A program made the position numbers and the translations under genes. DNA of 64,000 bases from Alphaproteobacteria bacterium (GTDB lineage Bacteria > Myxococcota_A > UBA796 > CAJQPC01): positions 372,001 to 436,000 of the forward strand of contig JACKEV010000010.1 of NCBI GenBank assembly GCA_020632795.1, read 5' to 3'. Below the pieces are notes generated by a model, which was not told the DNA's origin, searched no databases, and saw nothing but the letters and a program-made list of their open reading frames with translations. Of this stretch, positions 42,557-51,701 are shown piece after piece (the stretch's first letter is position 1; every line of letters begins with the position of its first letter).

Positions 42557-44605
42557 TCACCCCCGGTCCGGGTGACCGTACTCCCGGATGACCGGGGGCC
42601 GCAGGGCGCGGTGGCTCCCTGGTCGATCCTCCGGGCGGTTCCAGGAGAAGCGCAGGTGGACCAGCTCGTCCTCCCGAGCCAGCACGCCCTGCGCCCAGGC
42701 CGCCGCGTCCGGGTCCGCCCCCGGCCGGGCAGAGGCCACCAGCGCGTCCGCGCGCGCCAGATGGGCCGCCCGCCGCACCAGCACCGAGGGGTCGTCCGCC
42801 GAGGCGCGCTCCGGAAAGACCGCCGCCGCCGCCGCGCGCACCCGCTCGTCGGGGTCGCCGAGGCGCGCGGCCAGCGCCGCCGCGTCCGCCGGGCTGGCGT
42901 GGCCTGCGCGGATCAGGGCGGCCATCGCCTCCGCCGCGCGCAGGCGCTCCTCGGTGTCCGCGGCCTCCAGCAGCGCCGCCAGGCCGGGCGCGGGCACCAC
43001 CGGATTCTCCACGATGCCGTTGAGGGCCGCCACGCGGGTGTCCGGATCTGGATCCGACAGGAAGCCCGGCAGAGCGCGGGCCTGCTCGGGGTCATACGCC
43101 ATCGCGGCGACCGCCGACTTGCGCACCTCGCTGTCGCCGTCCCGGGCCAGCCGGGCGAGGTGGGGCTGCGCGTCCGGCCGCCCGGCGAGGAACTTGGCGA
43201 CGTCCTTGCGCACCGTGGCGTCGGGGCTGGCGAGCTGGGCCTCCAGCTCGGCGTCAGTCCGGGGCCGGGCCCGGGGCTTGAACTCGACCGGCCGGGTGGG
43301 GACCCCCAGCCGCTCCAGGGCGCGGGCCGCCTCGGAGGCCACCAGCGCCGTGGGCTCGGTAGCGGCCCGCTTCAAGGGCTCGATCGCGGCGGGATCCCCG
43401 ATCTCCCCCAGGCCCCGGGCGGCCCAGCGCCGCACGAAGCTGTTCTCGTCGGAGAGCGCCGCCACCAGGGCGTCCCGGACCTCGGGCCCCCGGTGGTGCC
43501 CCAGCGCGCGGGCGGCCTCGCGGCGCACGTCGATGTCGACGTCCTCCCGCAGCAGCCCCAGCAGGGTGTCCCGCCCGCCGGGCAGGTACGTCAGGCCATA
43601 GGCCGCCTTCCAGCGCTGGTAGGCGTCCGGGGAGGCCGCCGCCTCGGTGAGGGCGGCCAGCAACCCCGGCTCCCGTCGCCCCGACGCCGCCAGGATCGCG
43701 AGGCGGTGGGTCGCCACGACCCGCACCACGCTGGAGCCGTCGCCGACCATGCGCGCAAGGATCTCGACGTCATCGGTGTTGTCGGCGACGCGCGCGCGGA
43801 CCAGGGGCTCGGGGTCCGAGGCCAGCGCGGGGTCCGCCGTGCGCGCGGCGACCGCGAGGCGCACCGCCACCTGGGGGTCGCCGGCCACCACCGTCAGGGC
43901 CTCCGCGGGGAGCCGCCAGGCCGCCTCGGTCCGGGCGCGGGGGTCCGCAGCCGACAGCGCGCTGGCGTCGACCGGCCCCAGGAGCTGGGCGAGGCCCGGG
44001 GGGGTCTTGGGCCCCGGCGCCAGGTCGTGGCGGGCCAGCCCGAAGTGCTCGGCGACCGCCACCGCCGCCACCCCGCCGGCCACCACGGGGTCCTGCGCCC
44101 GGCTGGCGGCGGCGTAGAGGGTCACGCTCTTCGTCGGGTCCACCACCCCGACGTCGAGCCAGGGCAGCTCGGCGAGGGCCTGCCGCCGCCACGCCTCCTC
44201 CCCCGACCCGAGCACGACCACGACCGCCCCGCCGCCCTCCCCGGGTCCGCCCGGGTCCTGCTCCAGGCGCCGGGTCCACGCCTCGGTGGAGAGGCTGGAT
44301 CCCAGGTGGACGACGGCGATCTGGCCGGGTCGGGCGGCGGGCCGCCTGCCTTCCCAGGGCCGCAGCTTGACCCCCAGGGCGCGGGCCAGCGCCTGCGCCG
44401 CCGGGTCCTCCATGCGGGTGGCGAACACCCCGGTGAGGGTCCAGGCCCCCTCCCACTCCGCCACCGAGCTGGGGGCGCCCCGGGCGGCGTAGTCCTGGGC
44501 GGCGGCGCTGCCCGGCTTCGCTGGATCGTCCGGCGGCGCCTGCAGCGGCTCCCCCCGACCGCAGGCGAGCAGGATCAGAGCAGTGAGGAGGGCGACGCGG
44601 GGCAC
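42557..44605 (-). CDS. HEAT-repeat lipoprotein
   Basis: 682 residues from the GTG at 44605, which gives VPRVALLTALILLAC (lipobox) after GGGAG. An N-terminal ~180-residue domain, unrecognised, has VVVVLGSGEEAWRRQA. Residues ~215-650 are HEAT/PBS-lyase-like helical repeats (VRREAARALGHHRGPEVRDA, VRRWAARGLGEIGDPAAIEP, RVRAAAAAVFPERAS). Such repeats usually bind other proteins. It faces away from the five-gene operon that starts at 44675; their promoters share 69 bp. Function unknown. Confidence 0.75.
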   Translation of the reverse strand: MPRVALLTALILLACGRGEPLQAPPDDPAKPGSAAAQDYAARGAPSSVAEWEGAWTLTGVFATRMEDPAAQALARALGVKLRPWEGRRPAARPGQIAVVHLGSSLSTEAWTRRLEQDPGGPGEGGGAVVVVLGSGEEAWRRQALAELPWLDVGVVDPTKSVTLYAAASRAQDPVVAGGVAAVAVAEHFGLARHDLAPGPKTPPGLAQLLGPVDASALSAADPRARTEAAWRLPAEALTVVAGDPQVAVRLAVAARTADPALASDPEPLVRARVADNTDDVEILARMVGDGSSVVRVVATHRLAILAASGRREPGLLAALTEAAASPDAYQRWKAAYGLTYLPGGRDTLLGLLREDVDIDVRREAARALGHHRGPEVRDALVAALSDENSFVRRWAARGLGEIGDPAAIEPLKRAATEPTALVASEAARALERLGVPTRPVEFKPRARPRTDAELEAQLASPDATVRKDVAKFLAGRPDAQPHLARLARDGDSEVRKSAVAAMAYDPEQARALPGFLSDPDPDTRVAALNGIVENPVVPAPGLAALLEAADTEERLRAAEAMAALIRAGHASPADAAALAARLGDPDERVRAAAAAVFPERASADDPSVLVRRAAHLARADALVASARPGADPDAAAWAQGVLAREDELVHLRFSWNRPEDRPGSHRALRPPVIREYGHPDRG

Positions 44606-44674
44606 GGGGTCAGGCTCCCAGCCAGGGGGCAATGCGCATGATAGGTTGACGGTTCGCCGGAGTCCGAACAAGCG

Positions 44675-45118
44675 ATGCGCCTGAGCCCTTGGATGCCCGC
44701 GGTGTGGATGGGTGTCATCTGCGCCGCCCTGGCCGCCGCGCTGCTCGCTCCGGGACCGCGACCTGCGGTCCTGATGGCCGAGGCCTCCGCGACAAGCCTG
44801 GAAGCGCCGGCCTCTCCGGCGGGCCCGCTGCTGCAGACCGCCGAAGGTCGGGCCTTCGCGTCGCGGATGACCCCGGACGACGTCGCCCGGGGTGTGGGGG
44901 CGCTGGCCGCGCTGCCCGCCTCGGATCCCCATCACCTCGACTTTACCTGGCGCGCCGCGGCGGCGCCGGACGTAGCGCGCGGAGCGGCCCTGCGGGCGAA
45001 GCTCGGCGGCCTCCGCGACCAGCGCCGGGCCGCGCAGGCCGCCGCGCTGGAGAGCGCCGCCGCCCTCGCCGTGGCCATCGGGCCAGCGCGCCGGGCCGCG
45101 CTGGAGCCCGCCCCATGA
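44675..45118 (+). CDS. Small membrane-anchored protein, member 1 of a related triplet
   Basis: 147 residues with an N-terminal anchor (~8-27, VWMGVICAALAAALLA). The rest is Ala/Arg rich and helical, ending AVAIGPARRAAL. That tail aligns by eye with the middle of the next protein, so this copy seems to lack the last ~20-25 residues of the family. It is followed by a four-base overlap with the next start. The triplet resembles no family I know. Confidence 0.62.
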   Translation: MRLSPWMPAVWMGVICAALAAALLAPGPRPAVLMAEASATSLEAPASPAGPLLQTAEGRAFASRMTPDDVARGVGALAALPASDPHHLDFTWRAAAAPDVARGAALRAKLGGLRDQRRAAQAAALESAAALAVAIGPARRAALEPAP

Positions 45119-45639
45119 GCCGGCTGCCCGTCGTCCTGTTCTGGGCCCTCGCCGCCCTGGCCCTGCTCCAGGCCAGCGCCCTGGCCCTGCGCGCCCCCGC
45201 CTCGCCGCGAGCGCCGCTGCCCCTGATGGGCGCCGACGCCCCCCCCGGCGCGCTCCAGGGCCCCGGTGAGGCCGAGCGCACCCTGCGGGCCCAGGCCGTG
45301 GCCATCGGCGACTTCCTCACCATCGAGGACCTCGCCCGGGGGGTGCTCCTGCTGGAGCGCGGCGAGCTGGCCGACGCCCCCCCGCTGAGCGGGGCTGAGC
45401 GCGACGAGGTCGCCCGCCTGCTCGCCCAGGCCGACGCCCACCGCACCGAGCTGCTTCAGATCGAGGGGGAGATCGCCGCGGTCGACGCCGAGCTGGCCGA
45501 GGTCGCCGCCCGGCTCGCCGCCTCCCTCACCCCCGCCCAGCGGCAGTGGGTCGTCGCCCGCCGGGATCAGGTCAGCGTCGGCGAGGTGGAGCGGGCCTAC
45601 TGGGACGCGGTGCTCGACGCGCTCAAGGAGCCGGAGTGA
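45115..45639 (+). CDS. Small membrane-anchored coiled-coil protein, member 2
   Basis: 174 residues with an anchor at ~6-26 (VVLFWALAALALLQASALAL). After a Pro-rich linker there is a helical domain of ~100 residues with LTPAQRQWVVARRDQVSVGE and a C-terminal AYWDAVLDAL. The LTPAQRQ feature vaguely recalls periplasmic Spy/CpxP-like proteins. Start overlaps the previous stop and the next start overlaps this stop. Related to the genes on both sides. Confidence 0.62.
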   Translation: MSRLPVVLFWALAALALLQASALALRAPASPRAPLPLMGADAPPGALQGPGEAERTLRAQAVAIGDFLTIEDLARGVLLLERGELADAPPLSGAERDEVARLLAQADAHRTELLQIEGEIAAVDAELAEVAARLAASLTPAQRQWVVARRDQVSVGEVERAYWDAVLDALKEPE

Positions 45640-46094
45640 AGCCGGGTTGGACCGCCGCGCTCGCCCTGGCTGCGCTCAACGGGGCGCTGGCCCTCGCCCA
45701 CCCGCCCCCGACGGCGGCGCTGGCCTGGGTCCACCCCGTCGCCCCGCCCCTCACGCGCATCGCGGCGATGGGGGAGCACACCCTGGACCCCTCGCGGCCG
45801 CCTCCGCCCCCCGCCGGGCAGGCCCTCCAGGCCCTCGGCCCCCTCATCCAGGGGCAGGGCACCCCCGCGCAGCGGCAGCTGATGGGTCAGGCCCGGGGCG
45901 CTGAAGGCCGCATCCACCCCCTGGTCGGGCGCACCCAGGCCCTGCGCCTGGCGGTGGAGCTGGACGCGGTGGCCCTGGCCGACGCCCTGGGGCCCGAGCG
46001 CCTGGCGGTCATCGTGGCCCGCAAGGAGGCCCTGTCCGCGGCGGTCGGGGAGCAGAAGGTCTGGGCGGACCTCGCCCGCGAGCTGGAGCCGTGA
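45636..46094 (+). CDS. Small membrane-anchored protein, member 3
   Basis: 152 residues, GTG start overlapping the previous stop. The N-terminal hydrophobic stretch WTAALALAALNGALALA may be an anchor or a signal. The C-terminal helical part includes GPERLAVIVARKEALSAAVG and ends WADLARELEP, which aligns with the end of member 2. The three small proteins thus appear to be divergent tandem duplicates. The function is unknown; the next gene is a polytopic membrane protein, also coupled. Confidence 0.6.
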   Translation: MKPGWTAALALAALNGALALAHPPPTAALAWVHPVAPPLTRIAAMGEHTLDPSRPPPPPAGQALQALGPLIQGQGTPAQRQLMGQARGAEGRIHPLVGRTQALRLAVELDAVALADALGPERLAVIVARKEALSAAVGEQKVWADLARELEP

Positions 46095-47890
46095 GCGTGC
46101 AGCGGGCCAGCTCTCCGTTGTTCACCCTCCTGGTGTTCGCGGCCCTGCCGCTGCTGTCGGTGTGGGGCATGCCGGGCTCGTTCATCGCCCACCCCCTGGG
46201 CGAGCTGCCCATCAAGATCTTCGTGTTCGACGTCTTCAACCCGCTCACCCACCCGGAGCGCTTCCTGGGCGGGACCCTGGACATGATCAGCTACCCCAAC
46301 GTCGGGACGCTGAACAACCCCGACCCGGTGGGCTCGCTGGTCGTCAACCTGCTGCGGCCCCTGATGGGGCTGCCCAACGCCTACAACCTGTTCGTCTGCG
46401 GGCAGCTCTACGCGGCGATGTGCGCGACGTGGCTGCTGGCCCGCGACCTGATCCGGGACGAGCGCGCCGCGCTCACGGCGGCGGTCGCCTTCACCTTCAC
46501 CCCCTTGATCCTGGTGTATCCGGTGATGGGGGCGATCACCGACGTGCTCAACTTCTGGCCCTACCCCCTGGCCATCCTCTACACCCTGCGGGCCCTGCGG
46601 CAGGAGGGCTGGCGAAACGGGCTGCTGGGCGGGCTGTTCGCGGGGCTGGGGGTGGTGACCTGCCCCTACAACTTCGTGGTGTTCGCCGCGGCGGTGGTTC
46701 CGGCGGTCCTCTGGCTGCCCCTGGGCTGGCGGGACGGCCTGGTGCCGGTCGAGGACCCCGAGGCGCTCGACCTCAGCGACCGTCGGGCGGTGGCGCGCCA
46801 GTGGCTGCGGGCGGCGGTGGGCGTGGTGGTGCCTCTGCTGGTGATCGGCGGGGCCTACGCGCTCCAGCTCCGCCACATCATGGACGACCCCACCAGCATG
46901 ATCGGCGCGGACGCGGTCGACGTGACCCGGCACCGGCCGCCCTACCCCTACATGTGGCCCCCGGCGACCGACCGCTACATGGCCTACCTGAGCGACTACG
47001 TGGCCGTGGGCAAGGACGCCATGATCGTCCGGGATCTGGGGGCGCGGCTGTTCCGGGCGTTCTCGCCGGGCTTCCTGGTGATGGGCCTCGGGGTGCTGGG
47101 GCTGGTGAAGGCCCCCCGCCGCCGGGGCGCGGCGCTGTGGCTCCTCATCGCGGCGTTCTTCGTCATCGCCTCCACCGGGCCCTTCCTGCCTCTGGACGGG
47201 ACCCGCTTCTTCGCCCAGCCGGTCAACGTGATCTGGCTGGCCCTGCACCACGGCTTCCCCGGCGCGGACATGCTGCTGGAGGGCTTCCGGTACACCTTCG
47301 CGGCGGCCCTGGGCTTCGCGGTGGCCGCGTCGCTGGGGGCGCGCTGGCTCATCCAGCGCTTCGGGGGCTGGGTGGGGCTGGCCCTGCCCGCGCTCATCAC
47401 CCTGGAGGTGGTGTTCGTCTCGCCGGTGCCCGCGCCCCTGCCCACGTTCCGGCCCTTCGCCCCCGCGCTCTACAGCCACCTCGACGAGCTGGCAGGCCCC
47501 GGCGCGATCATCGAGCTGCCCTACACCATCGAGGGCACCGCGCTGTTCGACCGGATGCACTTCTACCACCAGACCCTCCACGGCCGTCCCATCGCCAACG
47601 AGGTGCAGGGCTTCCTGCCGCGCTACCTGGCCACCAACGAGTTCACCAACCGGCTGCTGTCCATCGAGAACCAGAACACGGCGGTGTCGCTGCCCTACGT
47701 GAACCGGCAGCGCTACAAGATCGATCAGCAGGCCCTCATCGACGACGGCTTCGCCGCGATCATCGTGAACCCGGCCCACTTCCGCAACGACGGCGTGGAG
47801 CAGCAGATCCTGGAGCGGCTGGAGGAGGTCGGGCTGCCCGTGGCCCGGGAAGGGCGGCTGGTCTTCGTGCTGCGGAAGCCCGCGCCGTGA
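46091..47890 (+). CDS. Polytopic membrane protein, glycosyltransferase-like (GT-C/YfhO-like)
   Basis: 599 residues, GTG overlapping the previous stop. About ten to twelve membrane segments cover residues ~8-445, with a large loop at ~30-75 containing FVFDVFNPLTHPE and a soluble C-terminal part (~455-599) ending VLRKPAP. The pattern of loop 1 followed by many helices and a C-terminal extracytoplasmic domain is that of GT-C-type glycosyltransferases or YfhO-like lipid-linked sugar transferases, but the expected acidic pair could not be assigned. It is coupled to the pseudo-asparagine synthetase gene by a four-base overlap. Confidence 0.65.
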   Translation: MSVQRASSPLFTLLVFAALPLLSVWGMPGSFIAHPLGELPIKIFVFDVFNPLTHPERFLGGTLDMISYPNVGTLNNPDPVGSLVVNLLRPLMGLPNAYNLFVCGQLYAAMCATWLLARDLIRDERAALTAAVAFTFTPLILVYPVMGAITDVLNFWPYPLAILYTLRALRQEGWRNGLLGGLFAGLGVVTCPYNFVVFAAAVVPAVLWLPLGWRDGLVPVEDPEALDLSDRRAVARQWLRAAVGVVVPLLVIGGAYALQLRHIMDDPTSMIGADAVDVTRHRPPYPYMWPPATDRYMAYLSDYVAVGKDAMIVRDLGARLFRAFSPGFLVMGLGVLGLVKAPRRRGAALWLLIAAFFVIASTGPFLPLDGTRFFAQPVNVIWLALHHGFPGADMLLEGFRYTFAAALGFAVAASLGARWLIQRFGGWVGLALPALITLEVVFVSPVPAPLPTFRPFAPALYSHLDELAGPGAIIELPYTIEGTALFDRMHFYHQTLHGRPIANEVQGFLPRYLATNEFTNRLLSIENQNTAVSLPYVNRQRYKIDQQALIDDGFAAIIVNPAHFRNDGVEQQILERLEEVGLPVAREGRLVFVLRKPAP

Positions 47891-49416
47891 TCGGCTTCGC
47901 CGGCGGCTGGCACCCGCAGGGCCTGGGTGCCGGGGACAAGGCGCGGGTGGAGCGGGCGCTGGAGGCCCTGCCCGGCTGGCGCGAGGCGGCTGCTCCGGTC
48001 TGCAACACCTTCCACGTCGTGATGAGCGGCGGCGCGCAGCCCCCCGCCCGAGGCGCGGGCGGGCCCGCCATCCGGGGCGACTGGGCGGTGATCGTCGCCG
48101 GCGAGCTGGACAACCGCCTCGCCCTGGAGCGGGAGCTGATCGCCCGGGGGGTCGAGGACGAGGGCCTCACCGCCGCTGAGATCGCCGCGCGGGTGTTCGG
48201 CCGGACCGGCTTCGAGCGCGGCCTGGATCGGCTGGAGGGGGCCCACTCGGTGGCCGCCTGGGACGGCGCGAGTCAGACCCTCTGGCTCGCCCGGGACCGC
48301 ACCGGGGCCACCGAGGTCTACCTCGCCCGCATGCCGCGGGGGGGCCTCCTGTTCGCCACCGCCCTGGCCCCCCTCGTCCGCGCCCGCGCCGGGGTCACCC
48401 CCAACCCCGAGGCCGCCACGGCCTTCATCGAGCGCGGCTGGATCCCGCCCCCCATGACCCCCTGGCTGGAGATCGAGCGGCTGGAGGCGGGGGGCGTGCG
48501 CCGGGTGGACGCCACCGGTCTCGCCCCCCGGCCCCGCTGGACCGCCGGCCCGAGCCCCGCCGGGCGGGGCGGCGAGCGGCCCAAGTGGGCCCGCAGCGTG
48601 GACAACGCCGTCCACCTCGCCCTCATGCGCGCGGTGTCCGACGGCCCGCGCCTGGCGCTGGCGCGCTCCGGGGGGGTCTTCTCCGAGGCCCTCGCCGCGG
48701 CGCTGGCGCCCCGGGACCTCGACCTGCAGGCCTTTCATCTCCCCTTGAGCGAGCCCGCGCCGCCGGACGCCGCAGTGGTCGAGGCCCCGTCGCCCCCCCC
48801 GCTCGACGGCGGGGAGCTGCCCGTCGGCGAGCCCGCCGCGCTGATGCTGCGGGCGCTGTTCGCCCGTGCCCGCGCCGCCGGGGCCGAGGTGGTGCTCGGG
48901 GGCTTCGGCGGCGCGGAGCTGTTCGGCGCGACCCTCCCCCCCCGACGCCGCCGGGAGCGTCTGCTGCGCCACCTCCGCCCGGACGGCGACGACGCCAACG
49001 TCCACCACCTCCGCCACCTGCGCGCCGAGGTCCTGCCCGACGGCGTCATCGCGCCGCTGAGCCGCCTCGCCCGCGCCGAGGGCGTGCTGCTGCGCGCGCC
49101 CCTGGCGGACCCGAGCCTCCAGCGCATGGTCGCGACCGTGCCGGTGGACTTCCACCGCGAGGGCCCCCGGGCGATGTTCCTCGCCGGCTTCGGGGCCCGG
49201 CTGCCGCCTGCGCTCCAGGCTCAAGCCCACCACCCCCTCGCCGTGGACCCGGCGCCCTGGAGCATCCCCTCCCCCGACGAGCTGGTCGCCGTCGCGGACT
49301 GGATCGACGACGCCCAGCTCGACGCCATCCTCGGCCTGCCCCGCCCCGGCCTGGAGGACGACCAGCGTGGCTTCCGGCTGCGGGCGTGGGCGGGCTGGGT
49401 GGCCGCCTCTACTTGA
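47887..49416 (+). CDS. Asparagine-synthetase-like protein lacking key residues
   Basis: 509 residues, GTG overlapping the previous stop. The layout is that of AsnB: an Ntn-type N-domain starting VIGFAGGWHP, LARDRTGATEVYLARM near 137 (cf. RDxxGxKPLYYA), a PP-loop-like LARSGGVFSEALAAAL near 259 and LGGFGGAELFGA near 338 (cf. GEGADELFGGY). The nucleophilic Cys2 is Ile in this copy, and the ATP loop has SGGVFSE for SGGxDS, so amide transfer and AMP-forming activity are probably lost. It may be a regulatory or substrate-binding descendant working with the membrane protein upstream. It overlaps the convergent PEBP gene by eight bases. Confidence 0.72.
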   Translation: MIGFAGGWHPQGLGAGDKARVERALEALPGWREAAAPVCNTFHVVMSGGAQPPARGAGGPAIRGDWAVIVAGELDNRLALERELIARGVEDEGLTAAEIAARVFGRTGFERGLDRLEGAHSVAAWDGASQTLWLARDRTGATEVYLARMPRGGLLFATALAPLVRARAGVTPNPEAATAFIERGWIPPPMTPWLEIERLEAGGVRRVDATGLAPRPRWTAGPSPAGRGGERPKWARSVDNAVHLALMRAVSDGPRLALARSGGVFSEALAAALAPRDLDLQAFHLPLSEPAPPDAAVVEAPSPPPLDGGELPVGEPAALMLRALFARARAAGAEVVLGGFGGAELFGATLPPRRRRERLLRHLRPDGDDANVHHLRHLRAEVLPDGVIAPLSRLARAEGVLLRAPLADPSLQRMVATVPVDFHREGPRAMFLAGFGARLPPALQAQAHHPLAVDPAPWSIPSPDELVAVADWIDDAQLDAILGLPRPGLEDDQRGFRLRAWAGWVAAST

Positions 49417-50035
49417 GGAGCGCCGGGTTCAGGGTGTAGGTCCCGGTGACGCTGGCCTGGGCCAGGACGTGGCCCTTCATCGCCGCGCGGGCCTCCGCGC
49501 CGGTGAACGCGCCCTTGAGCCCCAGGTGCTCGACGTCCAGGGCGTAGACCGTGAAGGTGTAGTGGTGCAGCCGCGCGTCGTTCCAGGGGGGGCAGGGCCC
49601 GTCGTAGCCGCCATAGTCGCCGCCCATGTCCGCGTCCCCGGCGAACCAGCCGGTGTAGTCGTTGATGCCCTGCACGCCCACCGGGGCGGGGCCCGGGGCC
49701 TTGCCGCGCGCGGTGATGCCGCTGGCGTGCGCGCCCTCGGCGATCTCGCGGACCCGGGCGGGGATGTCCACCAGCACCCAGTGGAAGAAGTCCACCCGCG
49801 GCAGGTCGGCGGGCACGCTGCGGCCCTCCTGGTTGACGTCGTCTCCGACAGAAGGAACATCAGGGTCGCAACAAATGATCGCAAACGAGCGCGCGCCCGT
49901 GGGCACGTCGGACCAGGCCAGGTGGGGGTTGCGGTTGTCGGACATCGCGACGTGGCCGACCTCGGCGGGCACGCAGAAGGCATAGCGGCCGGGGATGGGC
50001 TGGTTGTCGGAGATGGAGTCGCTGCGCAGCTTCAT
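49409..50035 (-). CDS. YbhB/YbcL-type PEBP (Raf kinase inhibitor-like) protein
   Basis: 208 residues, ATG at 50035 after GGAGG. Family marks are HLAWSDVPTGARSFAIICCD, FFHWVLVDIPA and YDGPCPPWNDARLHHYTFTV. The Asp, His and Pro of the ligand pocket are present. The family binds phosphate or phospholipid-like anions; the bacterial role is mostly unknown. There is no signal peptide, so it is cytosolic, unlike many homologues. It converges with the pseudo-AsnB gene. Confidence 0.84.
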   Translation of the reverse strand: MKLRSDSISDNQPIPGRYAFCVPAEVGHVAMSDNRNPHLAWSDVPTGARSFAIICCDPDVPSVGDDVNQEGRSVPADLPRVDFFHWVLVDIPARVREIAEGAHASGITARGKAPGPAPVGVQGINDYTGWFAGDADMGGDYGGYDGPCPPWNDARLHHYTFTVYALDVEHLGLKGAFTGAEARAAMKGHVLAQASVTGTYTLNPALLK

Positions 50036-50123
50036 GGGAGGGGCCTCCGTGTCGGGGGGGACGCCATCCTATCGTGTCTGGCCCGCTTCTTGCTTTTCGA
50101 TCGGGAGACCGAACGGAGGCACA

Positions 50124-50684
50124 ATGCGGATCTCAAGGAGAGCGCGTCTGATCCTGTTGACCCTGACCGCCTGGGCCGGCTGCGCGTTGGCCCTGGATCG
50201 CTACGGCCAGCGCACCCCACCGCCGGGGCCCTGGGACGCCATCGTGGTGGCGGGCTGCCGGGTGCGCCCCGACGGCACCGCCTCCCTGGCGCTGCGCCGC
50301 CGGGTGGAGCTGGGGGTGGCGCTGTGGCAGCAGGGCCTGGCCCCGCGCATCGTGATGACCGGCGGGCTGGGAGACCACGCCCCCACCGAGGCCCAGGCCG
50401 CCGCCGACGTCGCCCGCGAGTTGGGGGTGCCCCGCCGGGCGATCCTGCTGGAGGACCGCTCGACGTCCACCGAGGAGAACGCCCGCAACGCCGCGACGAT
50501 CGCGGGCCCCCGGGTGCTGGTGGTGACCGACGCCTACCACGTCGCGCGGGCGGAGCGGGTCTTCGGGCGCTACTTCGACGAGGCCGTCGGGGTGGGCTCG
50601 GTGGGACCGCTGGACGCGCGGACGCGGGGGGCGCTGCGGGAGGTGGCGGCGATCGGCTGGTACGGGGTGCGCGGGCGTCTGTAG
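50124..50684 (+). CDS. YdcF/DUF218-type exported or membrane-anchored protein
   Basis: 186 residues from the ATG at 50124, after GGAGG; a longer frame starts upstream inside the divergent gene's promoter. Anchor ~8-25 (LILLTLTAWAGCALAL, including a lipobox-like Cys20). The DUF218 core has DAIVVAGCRVRPDG, RIVMTGGLGDHAPTEAQ, ILLEDRSTSTEENARN and VLVVTDAYHVARAERVF, all typical of the YdcF/SanA family. SanA-type proteins affect envelope permeability. It lies next to the PEBP gene, divergent. Confidence 0.83.
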   Translation: MRISRRARLILLTLTAWAGCALALDRYGQRTPPPGPWDAIVVAGCRVRPDGTASLALRRRVELGVALWQQGLAPRIVMTGGLGDHAPTEAQAAADVARELGVPRRAILLEDRSTSTEENARNAATIAGPRVLVVTDAYHVARAERVFGRYFDEAVGVGSVGPLDARTRGALREVAAIGWYGVRGRL

Positions 50685-50813
50685 GGATGCACCCCGCCAT
50701 ACTGGACCGTACGGTCCGTTTGGCACCTTTTTTTCACGCGACCCCCCGGGTAAGCTGTGCAAGAGTGGGGTCCGCCGTCTATATCAAGGAATCTCTACAA
50801 GCCTGAGGTGCCC

Positions 50814-51629
50814 ATGAAGAAGATCATCTCCCTCGCCGCGCTCCTGGCGCTGGCCACCGCCTGTGAGAAGGAGCCGATCGACACCGACGGCGACGGCCTC
50901 ACCGATCCCGAGGAGGAGGAGCTGGGCACCGACCCCGCCAACGCCGACACCGACGGGGACACCATCAGCGACTCCGACGAGCTGGACATGGGCCTCGATC
51001 CGCTGGACGTCGACTCCGACGGCGACGGCTACCAGGACAACTGGGAGCTGGCCGAGGGCACCGACCCCGCCAACGCCGGCAGCGTCATCTACATCGGTGG
51101 TTATCCCTACAACCCCGACAAGGACAGCTACGGCGCCCCCTCCATCGAGGACGCGGTCGCCAGCACCGGCAACGCCTTCGCCCGGTTCCAGTTCATCGAC
51201 CAGTTCGGCGACGTGGTCGACATCTACGACTTCGCCGGCCAGGGCAAGCCCGTCATCATCGACATCGCGGCCGACTGGTGCGGCCCCTGCCACGGCATGT
51301 CCTCCTGGATCACCGGCGACGACTACCAGGGTTGGGGCAGCTACTACACCACCACCGCCGAGAAGGTCCACAACGGCGATGTCTTCTGGGTGACGGTGCT
51401 CGGCGAGAACCGCATGGGCCGCGCGCCCAGCGAGGATCAGGTGCAGACCTGGGCGGACTCCTACCCGCACGAGGGCGTGCCGGTCCTGGGCGACGACGGC
51501 ACCCTCAACCGCAAGTACGTCCTCCTGGGCTGGCCCACCACCCTGTTCCTGGACCAGGACATGGTCATCCAGGCCATGCCGACCAGCTCGAACCACTACG
51601 GCGCCCTCGACATGGTCGAGGCTCTGTAG
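50814..51629 (+). CDS. Thioredoxin-fold lipoprotein with calcium-type repeats
   Basis: 271 residues from the ATG at 50814, leader MKKIISLAALLALATAC (Cys17). Residues ~20-90 carry three thrombospondin-3/EF-hand-type repeats (DTDGDGLTDPEE, DTDGDTISDSDE, DSDGDGYQDNWE). Residues ~125-271 are a thioredoxin-fold domain with the active site DWCGPC, both Cys present, and a cis-Pro after GWPTTLFLD. It is probably an envelope thiol-disulfide oxidoreductase or a TlpA/ResA-like maturation factor. Target proteins are unknown; several Cys-rich MopE-type proteins encoded nearby are candidates. Confidence 0.85.
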   Translation: MKKIISLAALLALATACEKEPIDTDGDGLTDPEEEELGTDPANADTDGDTISDSDELDMGLDPLDVDSDGDGYQDNWELAEGTDPANAGSVIYIGGYPYNPDKDSYGAPSIEDAVASTGNAFARFQFIDQFGDVVDIYDFAGQGKPVIIDIAADWCGPCHGMSSWITGDDYQGWGSYYTTTAEKVHNGDVFWVTVLGENRMGRAPSEDQVQTWADSYPHEGVPVLGDDGTLNRKYVLLGWPTTLFLDQDMVIQAMPTSSNHYGALDMVEAL

Positions 51630-51662
51630 GAATTGCGGTAGAATTCTTCAAGCCCCACCCCC

Positions 51663-51686
51663 GGCCCCGGGCTTCGGCCCGGGGCC
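51663..51686. terminator. UUCG-loop hairpin between convergent genes
   Basis: A perfect 10-bp GC stem (GGCCCCGGGC with GCCCGGGGCC) with a TTCG loop lies between the thioredoxin gene and the convergent acyl-CoA dehydrogenase gene. No long T-run follows on either strand, so it may act with another factor, but the position suits a two-way terminator. Confidence 0.6.
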
Positions 51687-51701
51687 GCGCGCTTCAGGGG
51701 G

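Noticed and set aside
47887..49416. Functional asparagine synthetase
   Set aside because: Cys2 and the SGGxDS loop are replaced, so normal activity is unlikely.
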